This document shows, piece after piece, positions 45,334-54,224 of a DNA stretch of 64,000 bases (within the stretch, counting starts at the first letter, position 1; every line of letters starts with the position of its first letter). The stretch covers positions 38,135-102,134 of the forward strand of contig JAFAAN010000009.1 of NCBI GenBank assembly GCA_023426545.1, in the 5' to 3' direction. The position numbers were made by a program, and so were the translations under genes. The notes beneath the pieces were generated by a model that worked only from the letters and a program-made list of their open reading frames with translations, did not search any database and was not told where the DNA came from. The stretch is from Pseudomonadota bacterium (GTDB lineage Bacteria; Myxococcota; Myxococcia; Myxococcales; Myxococcaceae).

Positions 45334-46647
45334 TCACGGCGCGGCCACGGGCAGGCTGAAGAAGAAGGTGCTCCCCTGCCCCGGCTGGCTCTCCACGTGG
45401 AGCGTCCCGCCATGCGCGGCCACCAGGCTCCAGGCGATGCTCAACCCCAGCCCCGTGCCGCGCCCCGGCGACTGGCTGGCCCGCCAGAAGCGCTCGAAGA
45501 GGTGCGGCGCGTCCTCGGCGGGAATGCCCGGCCCGGAGTCCTTCACGGCGATGAGCACGCATCCCGCCACGTCCGGCCGGGCCGTCACCGAGATGGCCCC
45601 TCCGGGGGGCGTGAACTTGATGGCGTTGCTCACCAGGTTGGCGAGCACCTGGAGGATGCGCTCGCGGTCGGCGTGGACGGGTGGCGTCCCCGGCGCCACC
45701 TCCACCGTCAGCGCCTGCCCCTTCTCCAGCGCGAGCGGCCGGAGCACGTCCAGCGGCTGCCCCAGCAGCGCCTCCACTGGCAGGGGCCGGAGCGAGAGGG
45801 GAATCGGCGAGCCCCGCAGGCGGGCCCGGTCCAGCAGGTTGCCGATGAGGCTGCTCATCTGCTGCTCGGCCAGGACGATGTTCTCCAGGTAGCGCCGCCG
45901 GCGGTGCTCCTTCTCGGGCGCGGTGCCGGCATTCAGGATCATCTCCGCGTTCATCCGCACCGACAGCAGCGGCGTCTTGATGTCGTGGGAGACGACGGTG
46001 AGCAGCTCATCGCGCCAGCGCACCGCCTCCCGAGCCTGGAGGAACAGCGCCTCGGCGCGCTCCCGCAACCGGACCTCGCGGCGCAGCGCGTGCTCCTTCA
46101 CCAGGGCCCCCGCGAGCAAGCTGGCCACGGCATCGAGGAGGGCCAGACCGTCCTCCCGCAGCCCCACCGCCTCCACGTGGAGCGCGCCGAAGACACCGTC
46201 CTTCGACGTCAATGGGAGGGTGACGGCCCCCGGCCCCCTGGAGGAGCCGACCTCGTGCGGCCCCGCGGGGACGTCCGGCCCCTGTAGCTCCACGCGCGCC
46301 AGCCCCACGAGGGAGGCATACGCGGCGGCGGCGTGCGCCAGCGCTGGCGCCAGGGGCTGCCATGCCGTCACGAACGGGCGCCCAGGGATGGGCTCGCCGG
46401 CGGCGTCCACCCCCTCCAGGAGGAGCGCGGTGCGCAGGGGAAGCCAACGGGCCACGCGCTCCATCAATGTGGGGAAGCTCCGCGCCGCGCTGACCGAGGC
46501 GCCGAGGAGCTGGCTCACCTCGTGGACGAGCGACAGGGAGCGGCGCGCGGATTCCCGCGTGCGCAGGGCCCGCCTCGGCCTGTATCGGCGGGCAGGTCCA
46601 TTCCCGGCGGGAGAGGCCTCTCCTTCGGGCCACAGCAGCTCCGTCAT
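45334..46647 (-). CDS. Soluble GAF-type sensor histidine kinase
   Basis: A 437-residue kinase without transmembrane helices. Residues about 40-190 resemble a GAF sensor domain. The HisKA phospho-acceptor motif is VVSHDIKTPL, and the ATPase has NLVSNAIKFTP (N box), VKDSGPGIP (G1) and GRGTGLGLSI (G2). No response regulator is adjacent in the same operon. The start ATG shares ATGA with the stop of the frameshifted small ORF upstream (46644-46647), so it was probably translated as part of that operon. Confidence 0.85.
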   Translation of the reverse strand: MTELLWPEGEASPAGNGPARRYRPRRALRTRESARRSLSLVHEVSQLLGASVSAARSFPTLMERVARWLPLRTALLLEGVDAAGEPIPGRPFVTAWQPLAPALAHAAAAYASLVGLARVELQGPDVPAGPHEVGSSRGPGAVTLPLTSKDGVFGALHVEAVGLREDGLALLDAVASLLAGALVKEHALRREVRLRERAEALFLQAREAVRWRDELLTVVSHDIKTPLLSVRMNAEMILNAGTAPEKEHRRRRYLENIVLAEQQMSSLIGNLLDRARLRGSPIPLSLRPLPVEALLGQPLDVLRPLALEKGQALTVEVAPGTPPVHADRERILQVLANLVSNAIKFTPPGGAISVTARPDVAGCVLIAVKDSGPGIPAEDAPHLFERFWRASQSPGRGTGLGLSIAWSLVAAHGGTLHVESQPGQGSTFFFSLPVAAP

Positions 46648-46951
46648 CGCGAGCGCTCCAGTTCCCGCTGGAGCGCGGCGGTCAAGACGTCACCAGAGAG
46701 CGCCCCGAGGGCGCACCGCCACTGTTCGACCCGGAACACCAGCGACTCCTCCAGAGGCCCCGCGCCGCGCTCCGCCGCGACCGGGTGCAGTTCCCCGAGG
46801 CACAAGCCCTCCGGCCGGACGGCCACCGCCGACAGGTGGGGATGCGCCCTGGCCCCCGCTGGAGCACGCGCTCCGTGAGGGCCACCAGGGTGACCCCGCC
46901 CAGGGGCGAGCGGCCACGCAGCCAGAGAACCTGGAAGGTCGCCTCGAACAC
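46644..46951 (-). pseudogene. Frameshifted small ORF between prfC and the histidine kinase
   Basis: Two minus-strand frames meet in a run of five C (46853-46857, G on the coding strand). The upstream frame reads VFEATFQVLWLRGRSPLGG then VTLVALTERVLQRG; adding one G would let it continue as ARAHPHLSAVAVRPEGLCLG to the stop at 46644. The joined product, about 103 residues, ends four bases into the kinase start. No family is recognised. The break could be a real mutation, a programmed shift or a sequencing error. Confidence 0.55.
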
Positions 46952-46982
46952 CTCCGCCAGCGCTACCCGTAGGGGCGCTGGC

Positions 46983-48608
46983 TCAGGAGCCCGTCGCCAT
47001 GGAGGCCGCCTGCCGGAGCTGCGGGGCCTCGGAGAGGAACTTCAGGTCCGGGTGCTTGTCCTCGGCGTGCTGGAGCGCCCAGTCGTCCCGGAAGAGCACC
47101 AGCGGCAGGCCGTCCCGGTCCTGCACCGTCTGGCGGTTGCCTTCCCAGTCGAACGCCTTCGGGTCGAAGCCGGGCCCCTGCACCCAGCGCGCGTGGCTGA
47201 AGGGCAGCCGGTCGAGCGAAATCTTCGCGCCGTACTCGTGCTCCAGCCGGTACTGGAGGACCTCGAACTGGAGCGCGCCGACCACGCCGACGATGGGGTC
47301 CTTCATGCCCATCTGCAGCTGCTGGAAGACCTGCACCGTGCCCTCCTCGGAGAGCTGCTCCAGGCCCTTCTCCATCTGCTTGCGGCGGAGCGGATCGCGG
47401 CTGCGGACGATGGCGAAGAACTCCGGGCTGAAGCGCGGCACGCCCTCGAACTCCACGCCCGAGCCGTCCGACAGCGTGTCGCCAATGCGGTACTGGCCAG
47501 GGTCGAACAGGCCGATGACGTCACCGGGCCACGCGTCCTCGATGGAGGTGCGCTCGGCGGCGAGGAACTGGCTCGGCTTGGCCAGGCGGATCTCCTTGCC
47601 CAGGCGCGAGTGGAAGGCGCTCATGCCCTTCACGTAACGGCCGCTCACCACGCGCATGAAGGCGATGCGGTCGCGGTGCGCCGGGTCCATGTTCGCCTGA
47701 ATCTTGAAGATGAAGCCGGCGAACTTCGGGTTCGTGGGTTCGCGCGGCCCCAGGTTCGTCAGGCGCGGCGTGGGCAGGGGCGCCAGCTCCAGGAAGGCAT
47801 CCAGGAAGGGGCGCACGCCGAAGTTGGTCATCGCGCTGCCGAAGAACATGGGCGTCAGCAGGCCCGCGTCGCTCTTCTCGCGGGTGAACGCGTCGCCGCC
47901 GATGTCGAGCAGCTCGATGTCCTCGTGCAGCTTCGCCAGCTCCGCGTCCGTGAGGATGCGCTTGATTTCGTCCGAGTCGATGGAGACCGAGCGCTCCGTC
48001 ACTTCCGACTCGCCGTGCGAGCCCTCGGCGGAGAACACGTGGACGACGCGCTCCTTCCGGTCATAGACGCCGCGGAACTCGGGCCCCATGCCGATGGGCC
48101 AGTTCATCGGATAGGAGCGGATGCCGAGCACCTGCTCCAGCTCGTTCATCAACTCCAGCGGCTCGCGGCCGTAGCGGTCCAGCTTGTTGACGAAGGTGAA
48201 GATGGGGATGCCGCGCATGCGGCAGACCTTGAAGAGCTTCTTGGTCTGAGGCTCCACGCCCTTGGCGGCGTCGATGAGCATCACCGCCGCGTCCGCCGCG
48301 GCCAGGGTGCGGTAGGTGTCCTCGGAGAAGTCCTGGTGGCCCGGGGTGTCGAGCAGGTTCACCGCGTGGTCCCGGTAGACGAACTGGAGGACGGACGAGG
48401 TGACGGAGATGCCGCGCTCCTTCTCCAGCTCCATCCAGTCGGAGGTCGCGTGCCGCCGCGCCCGCTTGGCCTTCACGCTACCAGCCAGGTGGATGGCGCC
48501 GCCGTAGAGCAGCAGCTTCTCGGTGAGGGTCGTCTTGCCCGCGTCGGGGTGGGAGATGATCGCGAAGGTCCGCCGCCGGGCGACCTCCCTATGGAGCTCA
48601 TTCGTCAT
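46983..48608 (-). CDS. prfC: Peptide chain release factor 3
   Basis: A 541-residue translational GTPase that recycles release factors RF1/RF2. G1 is ISHPDAGKTTL, G3 DTPGHQDFSEDTYR, G4 NKLDRYGREP, and the RF3-specific KERGISVTSSVLQF and WPIGMGPEF are present. The ATG at 48608 (MTNELHREV) matches the family; an open stretch upstream is not homologous. It lies at the head of a minus-strand run followed by the broken small ORF and the histidine kinase. Confidence 0.95.
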   Translation of the reverse strand: MTNELHREVARRRTFAIISHPDAGKTTLTEKLLLYGGAIHLAGSVKAKRARRHATSDWMELEKERGISVTSSVLQFVYRDHAVNLLDTPGHQDFSEDTYRTLAAADAAVMLIDAAKGVEPQTKKLFKVCRMRGIPIFTFVNKLDRYGREPLELMNELEQVLGIRSYPMNWPIGMGPEFRGVYDRKERVVHVFSAEGSHGESEVTERSVSIDSDEIKRILTDAELAKLHEDIELLDIGGDAFTREKSDAGLLTPMFFGSAMTNFGVRPFLDAFLELAPLPTPRLTNLGPREPTNPKFAGFIFKIQANMDPAHRDRIAFMRVVSGRYVKGMSAFHSRLGKEIRLAKPSQFLAAERTSIEDAWPGDVIGLFDPGQYRIGDTLSDGSGVEFEGVPRFSPEFFAIVRSRDPLRRKQMEKGLEQLSEEGTVQVFQQLQMGMKDPIVGVVGALQFEVLQYRLEHEYGAKISLDRLPFSHARWVQGPGFDPKAFDWEGNRQTVQDRDGLPLVLFRDDWALQHAEDKHPDLKFLSEAPQLRQAASMATGS

Positions 48609-48824
48609 GACCCGGGGCCAACTATCACGGGCGGTAATTCCTTGCAGCTTGCAAGCAGCGCTTGCCGTCCAGCCCGGGTGCCATGCAAGGCCGCCGACCC
48701 TGCCTACCCCGGGAGACCGGGTGAAGCGCCCCCGGCATTCCACTGGCTCCCCCAGGGCGCGCTCCACAGTCCCTCAACATCTCTGCCGCATCGTCGGGTC
48801 CTCAACACAGACGAGGGCACCCAC

Positions 48825-49793
48825 ATGTCGAGCCTCAGCAAGTCGTTCAAGAAGGCGGTGAAGAAGGTCAAGAAGACGGCCAAGAAGGCAGGCAACGCGG
48901 TGGCCGACACCGCCACCCAGGCCGCCAACACCGTCGCCGACACCGCGAACAGCGTGACGAACCAGGTGAGCCGCGAGGCCGAGCAGGCCGCCAAGGAGGT
49001 GGAAGCGCTCACCCGCGACACCGCGAAGCTGGCGGAGCAGGCGTATGCGGAGTCCCTGGCCGCCGGAGAGGCCGCCTGGAACGAGGTGGTGGACCTGACC
49101 ACCCGCTTCCTCACGGACGCGCTGAGCGACGTCGCCGAGGCGCTGGCCAAGGACTTCTACCGCAAGCACCTCGCCCTCATCGAGGACATGGCGGCGACCG
49201 GCTACGGGCTGCTGACGAACCCCACCCGCCGCAAGGACGTGGACGTCGTCATCAACCACTCCGCCCAGAAGCGCAGGGACGAAGACACCGAGCAGGCGAC
49301 CCGCTCGCTGGCCACGGACGCATCGGTCGAGCGCACCGGGAACGAGGCCCGGAGCAAGGGGCTGGGCACGCTCTCCATCGGAAGTGGCGGCAGCGGGGCC
49401 TACGGCGTGCTGAGCGCCGAGGGCAGCTTCGGCATCGCCTTCGACCATCCCGACCAGAGGCAGGTCCGGGGCTTCTACGGTGTGGGGGGCGGCGCGGGCC
49501 TCGTGACCACGGGGGTGTCGATGAACTTCCAGTTTGGCGCGTGGGCCGACCTGCCCTCCAAGCTCGCCGGTCCGGTGCTGTCGGTCAGCATGGGCGCCAG
49601 CCACAAATTTGGCGGCACCGTCCAAATCGTCTTCAAGCTCCCTCTCACCGAGAAGGAATGGACGGCCTTCGTCACGGGTGGCATGCTCGACATCGCAGGC
49701 CTCGTGCTGTGCCTGGACGCGGACATCTACAGTTCCAGCGAGGGCCCCAGCGGGAGCATCACTGTCGGCTGCGGCTACACCTGGGTGTACTGA
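48825..49793 (+). CDS. LEA-like 11-mer repeat plus beta-domain protein
   Basis: A 322-residue protein of unknown function. After a Lys-rich start, residues 26-80 divide into five consecutive 11-residue units (VADTATQAANT, VADTANSVTNQ, VSREAEQAAKE, VEALTRDTAKL, AEQAYAESLAA), the periodicity of LEA and apolipoprotein amphipathic helices. The last ~140 residues are glycine-rich beta strands (SIGSGGSGAYGVLSAEGSFG ... CGYTWVY). No signal peptide is visible. It lies 43 bp before an OmpR-type response regulator and sensor kinase, and is likely their partner or output (inference). The ATG follows CACCCAC with a poor RBS. Confidence 0.65.
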   Translation: MSSLSKSFKKAVKKVKKTAKKAGNAVADTATQAANTVADTANSVTNQVSREAEQAAKEVEALTRDTAKLAEQAYAESLAAGEAAWNEVVDLTTRFLTDALSDVAEALAKDFYRKHLALIEDMAATGYGLLTNPTRRKDVDVVINHSAQKRRDEDTEQATRSLATDASVERTGNEARSKGLGTLSIGSGGSGAYGVLSAEGSFGIAFDHPDQRQVRGFYGVGGGAGLVTTGVSMNFQFGAWADLPSKLAGPVLSVSMGASHKFGGTVQIVFKLPLTEKEWTAFVTGGMLDIAGLVLCLDADIYSSSEGPSGSITVGCGYTWVY

Positions 49794-49836
49794 GCGGCGG
49801 CGCGGACACCACGAGAGCCACCTGGGGCCCGAGTCC

Positions 49837-50526
49837 ATGAATCCACCGGCTCGCATCCTGGTCGTGGAGGACGATGCCCCCATCGCCGCGGGCATCGTGC
49901 GCGGCTTGAAGCTCGCGGGCTTCGAGGTGGCGCTCGCCACCGACGGAGCGCTCGCGCTCGAGATGGCCGAGCGGGAGCACCCCGCCCTGGTGGTGCTGGA
50001 CCTGAGCCTGCCAGGGCTGGACGGCTTCGAATTGCTGGAGGCCTGGCGCTTCCGGCTCCGCGTCCCCGTCATCGTGCTCACCGCGAGGCAGGAGCTGGAG
50101 GCGCGGCTGCGCTCCTTCGGGCTGGGGGCGGCGGACTACCTCCCCAAGCCCTTCTGGATGGAGGAGCTGGTCGCCCGCATCCGGGCACGGCTCCTCCTCC
50201 AGGAGGAGCGCCCCCGGCGCGTGCTGCGCTGGGACGACGTGAGCCTGGACCTCGACGCCCACGAGGTGAGCCGCGAGGGCGCCGGCCCCCTCCCCCTCAC
50301 CCGCCACGAGCTGGACGTGCTCGCCTACCTCGCGGAGCGCCCCGGCCGGGCCCTGACGCGCGCCCAGATTGCCCAGCACGCGCTGCCCCCCAGCGAGGAG
50401 CGCGATGACCGGACGGTGGACTCCCACATCGCGCGCATCCGCAAGAAGCTGGGGCCGGCGGGCGCGCGCATCCGGACCTCCTGGGGCATTGGCTACCGGT
50501 TCGAACCCGATGAGGAGCCTCGGTGA
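49837..50526 (+). CDS. OmpR/PhoB-type response regulator
   Basis: A 229-residue transcription regulator. The receiver holds EDD at 11-13, the phospho-acceptor D55 (VVLDLSLPGLDG), the VLTARQ threonine and PKPF lysine. The C-terminal winged helix has LTRHELDVLAYLAERPGRA and the DRTVDSHIARIRKKLG recognition region with GIGYRF. The stop shares GTGA with the downstream kinase start (50523-50526). Partner: the membrane kinase. Confidence 0.92.
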   Translation: MNPPARILVVEDDAPIAAGIVRGLKLAGFEVALATDGALALEMAEREHPALVVLDLSLPGLDGFELLEAWRFRLRVPVIVLTARQELEARLRSFGLGAADYLPKPFWMEELVARIRARLLLQEERPRRVLRWDDVSLDLDAHEVSREGAGPLPLTRHELDVLAYLAERPGRALTRAQIAQHALPPSEERDDRTVDSHIARIRKKLGPAGARIRTSWGIGYRFEPDEEPR

Positions 50527-51911
50527 GGCTGCGCAACCGTCTTGCCCCTCGCATCCTCGCGGCGTCTGCGCTCCTGGGGCTGCTGGCGACGCTGGGGGCC
50601 TCCGCCCTCGCGGTCATCCAGAGCGTGGACGCCACGGCGACGCACGGCGCGCGGGTGTCCGCGGCGCTCCTGAGCGCCCCGGAAGCGCTGGCGTGCCGGA
50701 CGACGCCTGGGTGGCGCTTCCGGAGCCCGGACGGCGTGGAGGTGGAGGCGTTCGACCTGGCCCAGGTGCGGGCGGGCGCGACCGGCGGGCGGCCCGACCC
50801 GGAGCTGCTCGCGCGGCTCGCCCAGGGGGAGCAGGAGCCCACCCTCTTCTACCTTCCGCTCCTCAACCCGGACTCCCCCTGGGGAGGGGCCACGCTGATG
50901 AAGCTCGCGGACGCGGGGCCTTGCAGCCTCCTGGAGTTCCGGTGGCCGACCATGCGGGAGCGCTTCACGGTGGGCAGGGAGGTGCTCGTCTCCGCCGTCC
51001 TCTTCACGGTGCTGGCGGCGGCGATATCCACCTTCCTCGTCGTCCACCCCCTCCTCCAGCGCCTTCGCCGCCTGCACCGCGCGGCGGGGATGCTCGGGGC
51101 GGCGCGCTACCAGTCCGCGGCGGATGGCGTGGATGACGAGCTGGGCGAGCTGTCACGGGTGCTCGACGCCACCCACGACCGCGTCGTGGAGGACGCGGCG
51201 CGAATCGAGGCCCAGAAGCAAGCGCTGGGGCGTCACCTGGCGGACATCGCCCATGACCTGAAGACGCCCATCGCCTCACTCCAGCTCTCGCTGGAGCTGG
51301 CCTCGACCTCGCCCGCCGAGCCGACCGCGGCGCTCCTGCGGCAGGGCATCGAGGACACCGTCTACCTCACGTCCCTGGTGGACAACCTCCACCTCGCCTG
51401 CCAGCTCGGCGAGGGGGTCGACCCGACGGCGGGCGAGCCTCGCGTGGAGCTGGGCCAGACACTGGAGCGCGTGGTGCGCAGGCTCCAGCAGCTCGCGCGC
51501 CTGCTCGGGCTCACGGTGGAGTGCTCGCGCCCCGACGAGGCGCTCTGGGTCCGCTGCAATCCCACGATGATGGAGCAGGCGCTCGGCAACCTGCTCCATA
51601 ACGCCCTCACCCATGGCGAGGCAGGGGGGCACGTCGTCGCTGTCTTGGAGGACGCGGGGCCCGAGCGCTTCCGGCTCACCGTCCTCGACGACGGGCCGGG
51701 GATTTCCCCCGAGGAGCTGGGGCGCCTGGGCGAGCGGCGGTTCCGCTCGCGGGCCACGACGCGGCGGGCGCAGCGGGGGAGCGGGCTGGGGCTCTCCATC
51801 GTGCGGGAGCTCTGCCACCGCGCCGGATTCTCACTCGCCTTCATGGCCAACACCCCGCGGGGCCTGAAGGTGGTCATCGAGGGGCCTCGCACCGCGCCCC
51901 CCGGCCCCTGA
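50523..51911 (+). CDS. Membrane sensor histidine kinase
   Basis: A 462-residue transmembrane kinase paired with the OmpR-type regulator. Two hydrophobic helices (near residues 10-35 and 155-180) enclose a periplasmic sensor of about 120 residues, followed by a HAMP-like linker. The phospho-acceptor motif is IAHDLKTPI; the ATPase has NLLHNALTHG, LDDGPGISPEE and GSGLGLSIV. GTG start. The sensor domain holds a pair of Cys (LACRTTPG and AGPCSLLE), possibly a disulfide. Confidence 0.9.
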   Translation: MRLRNRLAPRILAASALLGLLATLGASALAVIQSVDATATHGARVSAALLSAPEALACRTTPGWRFRSPDGVEVEAFDLAQVRAGATGGRPDPELLARLAQGEQEPTLFYLPLLNPDSPWGGATLMKLADAGPCSLLEFRWPTMRERFTVGREVLVSAVLFTVLAAAISTFLVVHPLLQRLRRLHRAAGMLGAARYQSAADGVDDELGELSRVLDATHDRVVEDAARIEAQKQALGRHLADIAHDLKTPIASLQLSLELASTSPAEPTAALLRQGIEDTVYLTSLVDNLHLACQLGEGVDPTAGEPRVELGQTLERVVRRLQQLARLLGLTVECSRPDEALWVRCNPTMMEQALGNLLHNALTHGEAGGHVVAVLEDAGPERFRLTVLDDGPGISPEELGRLGERRFRSRATTRRAQRGSGLGLSIVRELCHRAGFSLAFMANTPRGLKVVIEGPRTAPPGP

Positions 51912-52023
51912 CGAGCCACCCGGCCCCCTTGGTGGCCGGTGGCCTGGCGAGCCCCCGGCCATGGCATGGCGGGCGGGATGAGGGTGGCCCTCCGTGCCGC
52001 CCCACCCCACCTTTCCCGCAGCC

Positions 52024-52926
52024 ATGGGCGTTGCCTGGAAGGACAACATCGACGTCGCAGACACCCTGGAGCGCGTCGCGGACCTGCTGGAGGAGCAGGA
52101 CGCGATGCCCTTCCGTGTCGGCGCGTACCGGAAGGCCGCGGACACCATCGCGAAGTGGCCCCAGCCGGTGGCCGAGCTGCTGGCGGAGGAAGGCGAAGCG
52201 GGCCTCCGCAAGCTGCCGGGCGTGGGGAAGAGCATCGCGGCGGCGATGGCGGAGCTGATTCGCACCGGACAGCTCTCGCTGCTCCAGCGGCTGGAAATGG
52301 AGCACTCTCCTGAGCAGCTCCTGGCCAGCGTGCCGGGCATCGGCGCGGAGCTGGCCCGGCGCATCCATGACGCGCTGGGCGTCCGGACGCTGGAGGAGCT
52401 GGAACAGGCCGCGCACGACGGCCGGCTGGAGCGCCTGGAGGGCTTCGGCCCGCGCCGCGGCGAGCAGGTTCGCGAGCTGCTCGGCGCCAGGCTTGGCAGG
52501 CAGCGCCGTGCCGCGGCGCACCGGAGCGAGGGGCGCTACGAAGGCCCCCAGCCGGATGTCGGCCTGCTGCTCCAGGTGGACGAGGAGTACCGCCAGCGCG
52601 CGGACGCGGGCGAGCTGCGCCGGATTGCGCCCCGCCGCTTCAACCCGACCGGCGAGGCATGGCTGCCCGTGCTCCGCCGGAAGCTGGAGGGGTGGAACGT
52701 CCGCGCGCTCTTCTCCAACACGGCGCTGGCCCACCAGCAGAACGCCACCCATGACTGGGTCGTCCTCTACTTCGACAAGGACGGCGAGGAGGGCCAGTGC
52801 ACCGTCGTCACCGCGCATGGCGGGCCGCTCGACGGCCGCCGCGTGGTGCGCGGCCGCGAGGTGGACTGCCTCGCGTACTACGGCGTGGAGTCCGAGGAGG
52901 TCGAAGCGCCGCCGCCGGGCCCCTGA
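52024..52926 (+). CDS. PolX-like helix-hairpin-helix protein
   Basis: A protein of about 300 residues. The N-terminus resembles the lyase domain of PolX-family DNA polymerases (VADTLERVADLLEEQ, then FRVGAYRKAADTI), and three helix-hairpin-helix elements follow (LRKLPGVGKSIAAAM, LASVPGIGAELARRI, LEGFGPRRGEQV). There is no polymerase nucleotidyltransferase motif, so it is only the DNA-binding part of that family. The C-terminal ~130 residues (VLYFDKDGEEGQCTVVTAHG) are of unknown fold. Start at 52024, with a GTG at 51994 as an alternative. Likely binds DNA. Confidence 0.8.
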   Translation: MGVAWKDNIDVADTLERVADLLEEQDAMPFRVGAYRKAADTIAKWPQPVAELLAEEGEAGLRKLPGVGKSIAAAMAELIRTGQLSLLQRLEMEHSPEQLLASVPGIGAELARRIHDALGVRTLEELEQAAHDGRLERLEGFGPRRGEQVRELLGARLGRQRRAAAHRSEGRYEGPQPDVGLLLQVDEEYRQRADAGELRRIAPRRFNPTGEAWLPVLRRKLEGWNVRALFSNTALAHQQNATHDWVVLYFDKDGEEGQCTVVTAHGGPLDGRRVVRGREVDCLAYYGVESEEVEAPPPGP

Positions 52927-52938
52927 GCCTCCCGCGCG

Positions 52939-54054
52939 TCACTCGTACGTCGCGATGTAGTGGATGAGGGCCGCGTAGAACTCGGGCTCGTCGAAGACGT
53001 CCGGACCCACGCCCACCACGTCCACGTGGTCCTGGGGAATCACGCTGGACATGGACGTGCTCTGCAGGGGCGAGGGCGCGTTCAGGTCGGTGAGCGCGGG
53101 AATGGACGTGTCATCCATCACCGAGTCGAAGCCGAAGTAGGCGTCGTGGTAGCGCAGCCGGCGGCCCATCTGCTGGGAGTTGATGCCCACCATGCCATCG
53201 TCATCCGCCTCGTTGCGCACGCCGTCGCCACAGCCCCACGCGCCGTCGTTGTCTCCGTCTCCCTCGCAATAGCCGTTGCCGTCGATGTCGAAGAGGTACT
53301 CCTTCAACAGGTACAGCGCCGGATTCACGTTCATCCCGTGCTGCGCGGTGATGAGCGACACGTAGCGCGCCGCGTAGCTGCTGCTCACCGGGTACTTCTC
53401 GTTGAAGACCTTCATGCCCGTGACGACGCCGTCCGTCGCGGAGTAGTCGTTGTAGACGAGCTGCTTCGCCGCCGCGTAGGCATCGTTGCCGGGCGCGTAG
53501 ACAGAGTTTCCGTAGTACCGCGCCAGCGCGGCGATGACGCTGGTGACGCCCGGCTTCATGTCCAGGATGTACTTCGCCACGGGCGAGCCCCGGTGGGGGG
53601 AGGAGACGCTCGCCAGCACCGCCACCGACGTGACGCCGCGCCGCTCGCGCAGCACCCGCGCCGCCTTCCGCGCGTCGATGCCACCCTGGGAGTGGCCGAT
53701 GATGCTCACCTTCGACACCCCCGCCGTCGCCATGAAGCTCTCGATGTCGTCGGCCAGGTCCAGCCCTCGCACCTCCGAGGACTGGAACGCCGCCACCTGC
53801 GCCACGAAGGCGAGCTGTCCCGGGTGGAGGTCGCTGTTGCAGTGGGTGTCGAAGATTGACTTGCAGGGCTCGCCCACGAACGTGCCGAAGTCGTTCCCCC
53901 AGTAGTCATAGCCGAGCAGGTCGTCGAACCCGCCCATGCCATGCGCGAACACCACGGGGTACCGCGTCTTCGCCGCGCCGGCCCAGGCCGCCGGCGCGAG
54001 CCCCAGCATCCCGGCGAACAGCCCCGTCATGACGACTGCTTGGAATCGCTTCAT
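52939..54054 (-). CDS. Secreted triacylglycerol lipase (family I-like)
   Basis: A 371-residue exported lipase. Signal peptide MKRFQAVVMTGLFAGMLGLA ends near AWAG, with a strong GAGGGGGG RBS. The oxyanion HGMGG at 38-42, nucleophile elbow GHSQGG with S122, catalytic Asp near 286 in the DDGMVG motif (NDGLVG in other family I lipases) and H343 in QDHVDVV are present. Residues about 256-284 are an acidic insertion (DIDGNGYCEGDGDNDG) resembling a calcium-binding loop, just before the catalytic Asp. It would digest lipid in prey or debris. Confidence 0.87.
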   Translation of the reverse strand: MKRFQAVVMTGLFAGMLGLAPAAWAGAAKTRYPVVFAHGMGGFDDLLGYDYWGNDFGTFVGEPCKSIFDTHCNSDLHPGQLAFVAQVAAFQSSEVRGLDLADDIESFMATAGVSKVSIIGHSQGGIDARKAARVLRERRGVTSVAVLASVSSPHRGSPVAKYILDMKPGVTSVIAALARYYGNSVYAPGNDAYAAAKQLVYNDYSATDGVVTGMKVFNEKYPVSSSYAARYVSLITAQHGMNVNPALYLLKEYLFDIDGNGYCEGDGDNDGAWGCGDGVRNEADDDGMVGINSQQMGRRLRYHDAYFGFDSVMDDTSIPALTDLNAPSPLQSTSMSSVIPQDHVDVVGVGPDVFDEPEFYAALIHYIATYE

Positions 54055-54184
54055 GCGCCCCCCTCGAAAGCAACGGTGGGCGGAAATGGTGCAGGGCGCG
54101 CGCGCGGGCGTCGCGGGAAAGCACGCCGCCATCGGATAGACGACAGCCGGGCCTTCGCGCTGTCGCCCAGGCCGCATCCGAAAC

Positions 54185-54216
54185 CCCGCCCCGGTGACAG
54201 AAGCCCCCGGGGCGGG
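54185..54216 (-). terminator. Terminator hairpin after the Kelch lipoprotein gene
   Basis: CCCGCCCCGG (54185-54194) pairs with CCGGGGCGGG (54207-54216) as a perfect 10-bp stem with a 12-base loop. Read on the minus strand it lies just past the Kelch stop and is followed by a short TTT run. Confidence 0.55.
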
Positions 54217-54224
54217 ACACGTGC

